DNA from: Myxococcales bacterium
GTDB lineage: Bacteria > Myxococcota_A > Polyangia > Haliangiales > Haliangiaceae
Assembly (NCBI GenBank): GCA_947483555.1
Contig: CANKMW010000097.1
Span: forward strand, 1 to 33,675
DNA length: 33,675 nucleotides
Direction of reading: 5' to 3'
In this document: piece after piece, positions 1 to 6,590 of the stretch
Layout: every line of letters starts with the position of its first letter
How positions within the stretch are numbered: position 1 is the stretch's first letter
Program-made: the position numbers and the translations under genes
The notes under the pieces: model-generated
What the model was told of the DNA's origin: nothing
Seen by the model: only the letters and a program-made list of their open reading frames with translations
The model's database searches: none

Positions 1-143
1 ACCGAAACCGAAACCGAAACCGAAACCGAAACCGTCGCCGAAACCGTCGCCGAAACCGTCGCCGAAACCGAAACCGTCGCCGAAACCGTCGCCGAAACCG
101 TCGCCGAAACCGAAACCGTCGCCGAAACCGAAACCGTCGCCGG
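1..143. repeat. Hexamer-based tandem repeat
   Basis: The stretch is built only from ACCGAA (A) and ACCGTCGCCGAA (B). The order is AAAAA BBB A BBB A B A, plus a last B that decays into unique sequence at 141-143. The BBBA block gives a 42-bp higher-order period. All units are multiples of 3, so every frame stays open: the plus strand would read Thr-Glu/Thr-Val-Ala-Glu, the minus strand Gly-Asp-Gly-Phe or Ser/Val/Ala/Thr repeats. The array starts outside the window and ends just past the stop of the minus-strand gene. It may be the low-complexity end of a neighbouring gene or an intergenic minisatellite. There are no unique spacers, so it is not a CRISPR array. Confidence 0.9.
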
Positions 144-539
144 CTACTCGAGCTGCAGCCCGCACTCCGGGCACGCACCGCCCACCAGCGCCGCGGTCGC
201 CCCGCACGCCGGGCACGGCGGTTCCTCGCCGGCACCGTCGCCAGCCACCGCCACCGCCACCGGCGCCAGGCCCTCGCGCGCCAGCGACTCCTGCCACTCA
301 CCGCTCAGCAGCTGCGCCACCGCCGGAACGTCGTCCTCCTCGACCAGGAGGTGTGTGCGAGTGCCTCAACCCTTGCCGGCGCCGGGCGGACAGCCCATGA
401 CGACCGGGATGCCGACCGCCAGGCAGCGTGCCCGGACGTGCTTGATCTCGTCCATCTTGCCCGACAGCACGGCGACGATGGGCAGCCCGTCGAGCAGCTG
501 CTCGGCCTCGGCGATGGTCAACGGCTCGCGATCCGACAT
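144..539 (-). CDS. Putative selenoprotein with in-frame UGA and C-terminal zinc ribbon (131 aa)
   Basis: Read on the minus strand from ATG at 539, the frame is coding-like for 57 residues. It meets TGA at 366-368 and continues in the same frame for 73 more residues to TAG at 144-146. The continuation is clearly protein-like: GTRTHLLVEEDDVP follows the UGA, and a zinc ribbon closes the protein (C109PAC112G and C123PEC126G). Sec58 would follow GAGKG and be followed by Gly-Thr, with Cys50 eight residues before it, so a Cys/Sec redox or metal site is plausible. A SECIS-like hairpin lies 20 nt after the UGA. The start is supported by TACAGT exactly 6 nt upstream. Function is unknown; from memory, similar short proteins in related bacteria have Cys-Gly-Thr at this place. 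The alternative is a nonsense mutation of a Cys codon. The selenium machinery would lie outside the window. Confidence 0.75.
335..351 (-). promoter_or_regulatory. Candidate bacterial SECIS hairpin
   Basis: On the minus-strand RNA, CCUCCU (351-346) pairs perfectly with AGGAGG (340-335) around the loop GGUCG (345-341). The loop begins 20 nt after the UGA at 368-366. Bacterial SECIS elements are known to be a short stem with a small apical loop, a G in the first two loop positions, about 16-37 nt downstream of the UGA. All of these hold here. The fold is by eye and no energy was computed. Confidence 0.6.
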
Positions 540-545
540 GGCACC

Positions 546-551
546 ACTGTA
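546..551 (-). promoter_or_regulatory. -10-like box TACAGT of the selenoprotein gene
   Basis: TACAGT on the minus strand ends 6 nt before the ATG at 539, so transcription would begin at or next to the start codon. No Shine-Dalgarno sequence is present. No clear -35 was seen. Confidence 0.5.
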
Positions 552-649
552 GCTCACGGCGAGGAGGTCGCACTCCACTCGCTGCTGCTGGTCCCGTGAT
601 CTCACGAAGGGCTTTTTGACGACAAGTCGGCTAGATTCCCGCGCCCGCC

Positions 650-2239
650 ATGACCACCCTGCCAGCCCAGGTCGCCCGCCGGCGCACGTTCGCGATCATC
701 GCGCACCCCGACGCCGGCAAGACCACGCTGACCGAGAAGCTGCTGCTGTTCGGCGGCGCCATCCAGCTCGCCGGTGCGGTCAAGGCGCGCGGCGATCGCC
801 GGCGTGCGACCTCGGACTGGATGAAGGTCGAGCGCGAACGCGGCATCTCGGTGACCACGTCGGTGATGACGTTCGACTACGCCGACTGCACCTTCAACCT
901 GCTCGACACCCCCGGTCACCAGGACTTCTCCGAGGACACCTACCGGACCCTGACCGCGGTCGACTCGGCGGTGATGGTGATCGACGCCGCCAAGGGCATC
1001 GAGTCGCAGACCCGCAAGCTGTTCGAGGTCTGCCGCCTGCGCGACGTCCCGATCATCACCTTCATCAACAAGCTCGACCGCGAAGGCCGTGATCCGTTCG
1101 AGCTGCTCGACGAGGTCGAGCAGACGCTGGCGCTCGATGTCACGGCCGCGACCTGGCCGATCGGCATGGGCAAGGGCTTCCTGGGTTGCTACGACCTGCG
1201 CCGAGATCAGCTGGTCCTCATGGAGCGCAGCAAGGGCGAGTACGTCCAGGAGGGCATCACCTGCTCCGGCCTCACCGACCCGCAGCTCGACCGGCTGCTG
1301 CCCGAGTACGCGGTCGCCAAGCTGCGCGACGACGTCGCGATGGCGCGCGGCCTGTGCAAGCCGCTCGACCTGGTCTCGTATCGCCAGGGTCACCTGACGC
1401 CGGTGTTCTTCGGCTCGGCGGTCAACAACTTCGGCGTGAGTGAGCTGCTGCAGGGGCTCGCCGAGCTGGCGCCCCCGCCGCGGCCGCAGCCGACGATGGA
1501 ACGGACGATCGATCCCGCCGAGCCCGGCGTCGCGGGCTTCGTCTTCAAGATCCAGGCGAACATGGACCCCAAGCACCGCGACCGCATGGCGTTCGTGCGG
1601 CTGGCGTCCGGGCACTTCACGCGCGGCATGAAGCTGGTCGTGCCGCGCACCGGCAAGGTGCAGGGCGTCCACAACGCGATGCTGTTCCAGGCCAACGAGC
1701 GCGAGGTCGCCGAGGAGGCGTGGGCCGGCGACATCATCGGCATCCCCAATCACGGTGGCCTCCGCATCGGCGACGCCCTCACCGAGGGCGAGCTGCTGCG
1801 CTTCACCGGGATCCCCAGCTTCGCGCCCGAGATGTTGCGGCGGGTGCGGCCGGTCGATCCGATGAAGGCCAAGCACCTCGGCCGCGCGCTCGAGCAGCTC
1901 GCCGAGGAAGGCGCGGCCCAGACCTTCAAGATGGAGCTGGGCTCGGACTGGATCGTCGGCGTGGTCGGCTCGCTGCAGTTCGACGTCCTCGCCGATCGCA
2001 TCCGCACCGAGTACGAGCTGCCGGTGATCTTCGAGGGCACCACGTTCGAGCGGGCGCGCTGGGTCGACGCCGACGATCCCAAGGCGATCAAGAAGTTTGC
2101 CGAGGCCAACCGCGACAACGTCGCCACCGATCACGGCGGGGCGACGGTGTTCCTGGCCCGCAACGACTGGCAGCTCAATCGCGCCAAGCAGGACTGGCCG
2201 GAGCTGCGCTTCGTGACCACCCGCGAGCACGCCAGCTGA
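650..2239 (+). CDS. prfC: Peptide chain release factor 3 (RF3)
   Basis: This is a 529-residue translational GTPase that recycles RF1/RF2 from terminated ribosomes. The G-domain motifs are in order: AHPDAGKTT (P-loop, about residues 18-26), the switch I region with RGISVTTSVMTF, DTPGHQDF (G3), NKLDRE (G4) and FFGSAVNNFGV (G5 region). RF3-specific segments follow, including VAGFVFKIQANMDPKHRDRMAF and LGSLQFDVL-like sequence near the C-terminus. Length is as expected for RF3. ATG at 650 places the conserved RRRTFAIIAHPDAGKTT near the N-terminus. TAGATT at 632-637 could be a -10, giving a leader of about 6 nt. It is divergent from the selenoprotein gene across 110 bp. Confidence 0.97.
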   Translation: MTTLPAQVARRRTFAIIAHPDAGKTTLTEKLLLFGGAIQLAGAVKARGDRRRATSDWMKVERERGISVTTSVMTFDYADCTFNLLDTPGHQDFSEDTYRTLTAVDSAVMVIDAAKGIESQTRKLFEVCRLRDVPIITFINKLDREGRDPFELLDEVEQTLALDVTAATWPIGMGKGFLGCYDLRRDQLVLMERSKGEYVQEGITCSGLTDPQLDRLLPEYAVAKLRDDVAMARGLCKPLDLVSYRQGHLTPVFFGSAVNNFGVSELLQGLAELAPPPRPQPTMERTIDPAEPGVAGFVFKIQANMDPKHRDRMAFVRLASGHFTRGMKLVVPRTGKVQGVHNAMLFQANEREVAEEAWAGDIIGIPNHGGLRIGDALTEGELLRFTGIPSFAPEMLRRVRPVDPMKAKHLGRALEQLAEEGAAQTFKMELGSDWIVGVVGSLQFDVLADRIRTEYELPVIFEGTTFERARWVDADDPKAIKKFAEANRDNVATDHGGATVFLARNDWQLNRAKQDWPELRFVTTREHAS

Positions 2240-2255
2240 CGCGATTTCGTGGTCG

Positions 2256-2261
2256 AATGCT
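2256..2261 (+). promoter_or_regulatory. Degenerate -10-like box before the PilZ gene
   Basis: AATGCT lies 6 nt before the GTG at 2268. It fits the spacing of the other leaderless-type starts in the window, but the first base is not T. No Shine-Dalgarno sequence is seen. Confidence 0.3.
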
Positions 2262-2267
2262 GCCAAC

Positions 2268-2603
2268 GTGAGCTCGTTTCCGCCACCCCCGCCCGGCGCC
2301 GAACGTCGGGTCCACGAGCGCCGCGACGTGCTGGCCCAGGTCGAGCTGATGCGTGGCGAAGCGGTGGTGATCGCCAGCGTCAACAACCTCTCGCTGGGCG
2401 GCGCGTTCTTGATCCACCCCGACGATGACGTCGTGCTCGGCGAGCGCGTGCGCGTGCACCTGTCCGCCGGCACGGTCGAAACGGTGCAGGACGCCAAGGT
2501 CGTGCGGGTGTCGCGCACCGAGCCGCGGGGATTTGCCGTGGTGTGGATCGATGCCCACGCGCGCACGTTCGCCGTGCTCGAGCGCCTGCTCCGCGCCGGT
2601 TGA
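2268..2603 (+). CDS. PilZ domain protein
   Basis: A 111-residue single-domain protein. The PilZ signatures of c-di-GMP binding are visible: an Arg-rich RRVHERR near residues 13-19 (RxxxR-type) and NLSLGGAFL at about residues 43-51 (the D/NxSxxG motif). The rest is the expected beta-barrel with a C-terminal helix. It probably acts as a cytoplasmic c-di-GMP effector, for example in motility or surface behaviour, but no partner gene is adjacent. It starts with GTG 28 nt after the prfC stop. Confidence 0.85.
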   Translation: MSSFPPPPPGAERRVHERRDVLAQVELMRGEAVVIASVNNLSLGGAFLIHPDDDVVLGERVRVHLSAGTVETVQDAKVVRVSRTEPRGFAVVWIDAHARTFAVLERLLRAG

Positions 2604-2632
2604 TCCGGTGACGCTGCTTCGGTCGCGCACCT

Positions 2633-2650
2633 GAGTCGGCTTCGCCGATC
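2633..2650 (+). terminator. Weak hairpin downstream of the PilZ gene
   Basis: TCGGC and GCCGA pair around a TTC loop at 2637-2647, extendable by one T-A or G-T pair. It lies about 30 bp after the PilZ stop. There is no T-tract, so termination is only a possibility. Confidence 0.2.
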
Positions 2651-2713
2651 TCCGAAACCCAAACGATCTCGCCGCGCTGACCCGTCCGTCATAACAGATA
2701 CAAATCCTCTATG

Positions 2714-2744
2714 TTGACAGGGGTGCCCTCGATCGTGCTAGATG
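2714..2744 (+). promoter_or_regulatory. Candidate promoter upstream of cysH
   Basis: A perfect TTGACA (2714-2719) is followed 19 nt later by TGCTAGATG, an extended -10-like sequence with TAGATG at 2739-2744. The 2695-2715 region is AT-rich against a very GC-rich background. If this promoter is used, the start would fall about 2751. That would exclude the GAGG at 2744-2747 from the transcript, so the promoter and the Shine-Dalgarno reading conflict. Confidence 0.35.
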
Positions 2745-2752
2745 AGGTCACG

Positions 2753-3538
2753 ATGTCGGATGGTCAGGCTGCCACGCAGACCCGGGTGTTCGCCGCCCCG
2801 ACCGACGACGAGCTTGCCGTGTGTGTCGCCGGTGCCGTGGCGAAGCTCGAGGGCAGCGACCCGGTCGCGACGCTGCGGTGGGCGGTCGAACGCTTCGCGC
2901 CGCGGCTCGCCGTGGCGTGCAGCTTCGGTCCCGAGGATCTGGTCCTGGTCGATCTGATCGCTCGCCACCAGTTGCCCATCGACATCTTCACGCTCGACAC
3001 CGGCGTGTTCTTCCCCGAGACCCTGGCGCTGTGGCGCGAGGTCGAGGCGCGCTACGGCGTCCGCGTGCGGGCGGTGCGGGCGGCGCAGTCGATCGACGAG
3101 CAGGCCGCAGCGCACGGTCCGGAGCTGTGGCGGCGCGCGCCCGATCGCTGCTGCCAGCTTCGCAAGGTGGCGCCCTTGGCCAGCGCGCTCGAGGGCCTGG
3201 CGGCCTGGATCACCGGGATCCGCCGCCAGCAGACCCCGGATCGCGCCGCGGCCGGCGTGGTCGAACGCGACCGCCGACCGGGCCTGGTCAAGGTCAACCC
3301 GCTCGTGCACTGGAGTCACGACGACATCTGGGCGCACCTGTACCTGCACGACGTCCCGACCAACCCGCTGCACCAGCAGGGCTACCCGTCGATCGGCTGT
3401 GCGCCGTGCACGTCGCCGATCGCGCTCGGCGAGGATCCGCGCAATGGTCGCTGGCGGGGCCTGGCCAAGACCGAGTGTGGGCTCCACGTCGATGCCGCCA
3501 TCCCGGCCATCCCGGCCACCGGCGAGGACGGCCCGTGA
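2753..3538 (+). CDS. cysH: Assimilatory adenylylsulfate/phosphoadenylylsulfate reductase
   Basis: 261 residues; reduces APS (or PAPS) to sulfite in sulfur assimilation. The PP-loop-like ACSFGPEDLVLVD, TLDTGVFFPET and ITGIRRQQT motifs are present. Cys133-Cys134 (DRCCQLRK) and Cys216-x2-Cys219 (CAPC) match the [4Fe-4S] ligands of the iron-sulfur class, which usually prefers APS. Cys242 in ECGLHV is the catalytic cysteine. ATG at 2753 is chosen because GAGG lies 5 nt upstream; ATG 2711 would overlap the candidate TTGACA. Its TGA overlaps the next gene's GTG, so the two are translationally coupled. Confidence 0.93.
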   Translation: MSDGQAATQTRVFAAPTDDELAVCVAGAVAKLEGSDPVATLRWAVERFAPRLAVACSFGPEDLVLVDLIARHQLPIDIFTLDTGVFFPETLALWREVEARYGVRVRAVRAAQSIDEQAAAHGPELWRRAPDRCCQLRKVAPLASALEGLAAWITGIRRQQTPDRAAAGVVERDRRPGLVKVNPLVHWSHDDIWAHLYLHDVPTNPLHQQGYPSIGCAPCTSPIALGEDPRNGRWRGLAKTECGLHVDAAIPAIPATGEDGP

Positions 3539-4131
3539 CCGATCATCGCCACCGCGTCTATCCAGTGTTCCTCCGCCTCGACGGGATGCCGGTGCTCGTG
3601 GTCGGCGGTGGCGCGGTCGCGGCCGGCAAGCTCGACGGCTTGCTCGCCGCCGGCGCGCGCCCGACCGTGGTGGCGCCCCTGATCAGCGCCGCCTGCCGGC
3701 GCGACGGCGTCACCGTCGTCGAACGCGGCTTCGACGACCGCGATCTCGACGCCGCCCGCTTCGTGATCGCGGCCGCCACGCCCGAGGTCAACCGCGCGGT
3801 CGCCACGGCCGCCGCCGCCCGCAACCTGTTCGTCAACGCCGTCGACGATCCGACGTCGGCGTCGGCGTTCCTCGGTGGGGTGATCCGGCGCGGCGACGTC
3901 ACGGTCGCGATCTCGACCGGCGGCGCCGCACCCGCCCTGGCCGGTCTGCTCCGCGAGGCCCTCGATGCCGCCCTGCCCGACGAGCTCGACGCCTGGCTCG
4001 AGCTGGCGCGCGCCGAGCGGGCGCGCTGGAAACTGGACGGCACCCCGATCGCCCAGCGCCGCGCCCGCTTGCTCGACGCGCTGATCGCCGCCCGTGGCGC
4101 TGGCCCCGATGCCGCACGAGGATCGTCGTGA
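3535..4131 (+). CDS. Precorrin-2 dehydrogenase / sirohydrochlorin ferrochelatase (Met8/CysG N-terminal type)
   Basis: 198 residues. An N-terminal Rossmann motif (VLVVGGGAVAAGK, about residues 17-29) is followed by FVNAVDDPTSASAFLGGVIRRGDVTVAISTGGAAP-type family sequence with the conserved Asp of the active site and the TGG turn. It oxidises precorrin-2 to sirohydrochlorin and may also insert iron, giving siroheme for sulfite reductase. The GTG start overlaps the cysH stop (GTGA), and its own stop overlaps the next GTG. No sulfite reductase gene is in the window. Confidence 0.92.
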   Translation: MTDHRHRVYPVFLRLDGMPVLVVGGGAVAAGKLDGLLAAGARPTVVAPLISAACRRDGVTVVERGFDDRDLDAARFVIAAATPEVNRAVATAAAARNLFVNAVDDPTSASAFLGGVIRRGDVTVAISTGGAAPALAGLLREALDAALPDELDAWLELARAERARWKLDGTPIAQRRARLLDALIAARGAGPDAARGSS

Positions 4132-4955
4132 CCACCACCTCGTCCTCGTTCAGGTCCGGGTTCGTGTCGCTGGTCGGCGCCGGCCCTGGCGATCCCGATC
4201 TGCTCACCCGCCGCGCCGTCGATCGGCTCGAGCGCGCCGATCTGGTGCTCAACGACGCGCTGGTGCCCGCCGATCTGCTGGCGCTGGCACCGCAGGCGCG
4301 CCGGTTCTTCGTCGGCAAGCGCGCCGGCCGCCACTCGATCACGCAAGAGGGCATCCACGCGCTCATGATCCGCGCCGCGCGCCGCGGCGATCGCGTCGTG
4401 CGGCTCAAGTGCGGCGACCCGTTCGTGCTCGGCCGCGGCGGTGAGGAGGCGCTGGCCCTGACCGAGGCCCGGGTGGCGTTCGAGGTCGTGCCGGGCCTGA
4501 GCGCGGCGATCGCGGCACCGGCCCTGGCCGGCATCCCGGTCACCCACCGTGGCCTGGCCGCCGGCTTCCTGGTGGTCAGCGGCCACGCCCGCTCGGCCTA
4601 CGCGCCGATCCTCGACGGCCTGGCGCCCGGTGTGGCGACGCTGGTGGTGCTGATGGGCGTGCGCGGCCGCAGTGACCTGGCCGCGTACCTGGTGTCGCGC
4701 GGCTGGGACGCGGCGACGCCGGCCGCGCTCGTGCTGTCGGCCTCGCACCCGACCCAGGCGGCGTGGACCGGGACCTTGGCCGGGCTCGGCACCGCGGCCA
4801 TCGCCGATCCCGAGGCCCCGGGCGTGCTCGTCATCGGCGCCGTGGTCGGCGTCGCGGCCCACATCGCCCCATCGCTCGCAGCGGCCGCAGCCGGCGACGT
4901 GCCGGCGGCGCACCTCGCCCCGGCCAGCGCGGCCAGCGCCGGTCGCCCGGAGTAG
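4128..4955 (+). CDS. cobA: Uroporphyrinogen-III C-methyltransferase (SUMT)
   Basis: 275 residues; makes precorrin-2 from uroporphyrinogen III with two SAM. The family motifs occur in order: LVGAGPGDPDLLT near the N-terminus, LNDALVP, GKRAGRHSITQ, RLKCGDPFVLGRGGEE, VVPGLSAAIAAPALAGIP with VTHRG, and LVVLMG. An Ala/Pro-rich tail of about 30 residues follows the catalytic core. It starts with GTG overlapping the upstream stop. With the preceding gene it forms the two-protein siroheme route that other bacteria fuse in CysG. Confidence 0.94.
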   Translation: MTTTSSSFRSGFVSLVGAGPGDPDLLTRRAVDRLERADLVLNDALVPADLLALAPQARRFFVGKRAGRHSITQEGIHALMIRAARRGDRVVRLKCGDPFVLGRGGEEALALTEARVAFEVVPGLSAAIAAPALAGIPVTHRGLAAGFLVVSGHARSAYAPILDGLAPGVATLVVLMGVRGRSDLAAYLVSRGWDAATPAALVLSASHPTQAAWTGTLAGLGTAAIADPEAPGVLVIGAVVGVAAHIAPSLAAAAAGDVPAAHLAPASAASAGRPE

Positions 4956-4958
4956 ACT
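4953..4958 (+). promoter_or_regulatory. -10-like box TAGACT overlapping the cobA stop
   Basis: TAGACT begins at the TAG stop of cobA and ends 5 nt before the GTG at 4964. The spacing fits the leaderless pattern. Confidence 0.4.
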
Positions 4959-4963
4959 ATGGC

Positions 4964-5938
4964 GTGCTGGCCCATCGGTTCCTCACCGGCGTAGCGCTGC
5001 TCGCCGTCGTCGCCGCCGGCAGCGGTGCGTCCGCCGAGACGTTGGTGCTGGTCTCTCCGCCGCCCGAGCTCGCCGCGGCGGTCCGGGCCTCGCTGGCGCC
5101 GTGGCGAGTGAAGATCATCGTCGTCGAGCTGGCGGCCGGGACGCCGGCCGAGCTGGCGCTCGGTCAGGGCGCCGGGTTCGTCGTCTGGCGCGATGACGAT
5201 CAACTGGTGTTGTGGGACGCCGGGACCGGCACCGGCGCCCGCCGCGACGTTCCTCCCGATCTCGACGACGCGGGGGCCGCCGCACTCGCGCTCTCGATCA
5301 AGACCTGGATGCACCTCGGCTCGCCGCCGGTGCCGCCGGCGATCGACGTGCCGCCGGAGGCGGTGATCGACGGCCAGCCGCCGGAGCGGGCCGCGGTCGG
5401 CACCGTTGTGGCGCCGACCCCGCTCGCACCGCCCCGGCTCCGCCTCGAGGCGGCCTCCGGCGCCCGTGCCAACGCCGGCGATCAGGGGCGGACCGGGTTC
5501 CGGGCCACGGTCGGAATCGTCGCCCGCACCGGCCCGATCGACGTGGCGGTGACCGCCGAGCTGGGCCCGGCGCTGCCGGCCGGTGATGCCGCCGCCACCG
5601 GCGACCTCGGCACGATCGCCGTCGCAGCGCACGGCCGCTGGCCGGTGCCGGTGTCGGCCGCGGTCGTCGTCGCCCCCACCGTGGGTCTGGTCGTCCTGCG
5701 GAGCTCGTTCCGTGGTCTCGATGGGATGGACCGATCGTTCGCGGCGTCGGGGTCGGGGCTCGGGGTCGACGCCGCCGGGGTGGTCGAATGGCGCCGCGGC
5801 TGGCTGGTGGTGGCGGTCGAGGTCGGAGCCACCGTCGTGCCGCTGTCGCAGGAGCTCCAGGACCGCAATATCAAGCTGGTTACAGACGCCCACATCGAGC
5901 CCCGTGGGCTGCTCCGCATTGGATGGGTGCTGCGTTGA
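4964..5938 (+). CDS. Secreted protein with outer-membrane barrel-like C-terminal half
   Basis: 324 residues. Starting at GTG 4964 gives a signal peptide with a hydrophobic core (LTGVALLAVVAAG) and an ASA-E cleavage site near residues 22-24. The N-terminal part (LVLVSPPPELAAAVRASLAPW, DDDQLVLWD) is a small alpha/beta region of a type seen in deltaproteobacterial proteins of unknown function. From about residue 160 it shows alternating strands, and it ends in LLRIGWVLR, consistent with an outer-membrane barrel. It precedes the ECF sigma factor by 43 bp. Function is not known. An upstream in-frame extension exists but overlaps cobA and lacks a signal peptide. Confidence 0.65.
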   Translation: MLAHRFLTGVALLAVVAAGSGASAETLVLVSPPPELAAAVRASLAPWRVKIIVVELAAGTPAELALGQGAGFVVWRDDDQLVLWDAGTGTGARRDVPPDLDDAGAAALALSIKTWMHLGSPPVPPAIDVPPEAVIDGQPPERAAVGTVVAPTPLAPPRLRLEAASGARANAGDQGRTGFRATVGIVARTGPIDVAVTAELGPALPAGDAAATGDLGTIAVAAHGRWPVPVSAAVVVAPTVGLVVLRSSFRGLDGMDRSFAASGSGLGVDAAGVVEWRRGWLVVAVEVGATVVPLSQELQDRNIKLVTDAHIEPRGLLRIGWVLR

Positions 5939-5981
5939 TCGACAGGCGTGACTTTTCGCGCTGGCCCGCCACTAACTCTCC

Positions 5982-6590
5982 GTGACCTCCTCTGCAGCCG
6001 CCCGTGACCTCGACGTCGAGCTCGCTGCTCGGTGCGTCCACGGCGACCGCAGTGCGCAACGCGATCTGTTCCAGCGCTCGCGCGCCGCCGTGCATCACAC
6101 CCTGTTCCGCGTCCTCGGCTCCAACCAGGACATGGAGGACGTGCTGCAGGAGACCTACCTCGAGGTCTTCCGCTCCCTGTCCCGGTACGCCGCGCGCTCC
6201 AGCCTGGTGACCTGGTGCTGCGCGATCGCGGCCCACGTCGCGCTCGGACACCTGCGAGCGCGGCGCCAACCGACGGTGGAGCTGTCGGCCGACATCCCGG
6301 CCCTGGGGCCGGATGCCCAGCACATCGCCCTGGCCCGCGAGGCCGCCCGCCGCCTCTACGCGGCCCTCGACCGCATCGATCCCGTCCAGCGCGTGGCCTT
6401 TGCACTCGCCGTCATCGACGGACGCCCGCTGCAAGAGGTCGCCGAGATGACCGACGCGACGCTGTCGGCGGTGAAGACCCGCGTGTGGCGAGCGCGCAAG
6501 GAGCTCGATCGGCTGGCCGGTCGCGATCCGGTGCTGGCCAGCTACGTCGCTGATCTGATCGAGCCGGAGCCGGCGAAGAGGGGCGCATGA
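5982..6590 (+). CDS. ECF-type RNA polymerase sigma factor
   Basis: 202 residues. Region 2 is visible at about residues 14-90 (DRSAQRDLFQRSRAAVHHTLFRVLG, then DMEDVLQETYLEVFRSL and LVTWCCAIAAHVALGHLR). Region 4 is at about residues 130-185 (LDRIDPVQRVAFALAVIDGRPLQEVAEMTDATLSAVKTRVWRARKEL). It starts with GTG. The stop overlaps the ATG of the FecR-like gene by 4 bp, so the pair is probably a sigma/regulator unit. The upstream secreted protein may be a target or sensor. Confidence 0.92.
   Translation: MTSSAAARDLDVELAARCVHGDRSAQRDLFQRSRAAVHHTLFRVLGSNQDMEDVLQETYLEVFRSLSRYAARSSLVTWCCAIAAHVALGHLRARRQPTVELSADIPALGPDAQHIALAREAARRLYAALDRIDPVQRVAFALAVIDGRPLQEVAEMTDATLSAVKTRVWRARKELDRLAGRDPVLASYVADLIEPEPAKRGA

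Noticed and set aside
1..143. CRISPR array
   Set aside because: Units are 6 and 12 bp, contiguous, with no unique spacers.
366..368. UGA as a plain stop or sequencing/nonsense mutation
   Set aside because: Not fully excluded, but the frame is preserved without indels, the downstream half looks intact, and a SECIS-like hairpin sits at the right distance. I keep Sec as the better reading.
1..552. Plus-strand open frame through the tandem repeat and beyond
   Set aside because: The part beyond the repeat is the antisense of the selenoprotein gene, with no recognisable domain. The minus strand carries the zinc ribbon and the -10 box.
602..2692. Long minus-strand open frame of 696 codons opposite prfC
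   Set aside because: It lies over prfC and has Arg/Asp/His-rich sequence without domains, the usual antisense shadow in very GC-rich DNA. The same holds for 7344-10046 (minus), 10158-13049 (minus), 15719-18043 (plus) and 18741-20285 (minus).
2711..2752. Upstream ATG of cysH
   Set aside because: ATG 2711 has no Shine-Dalgarno and overlaps TTGACA; GAGG 5 nt before 2753 favours the later start.
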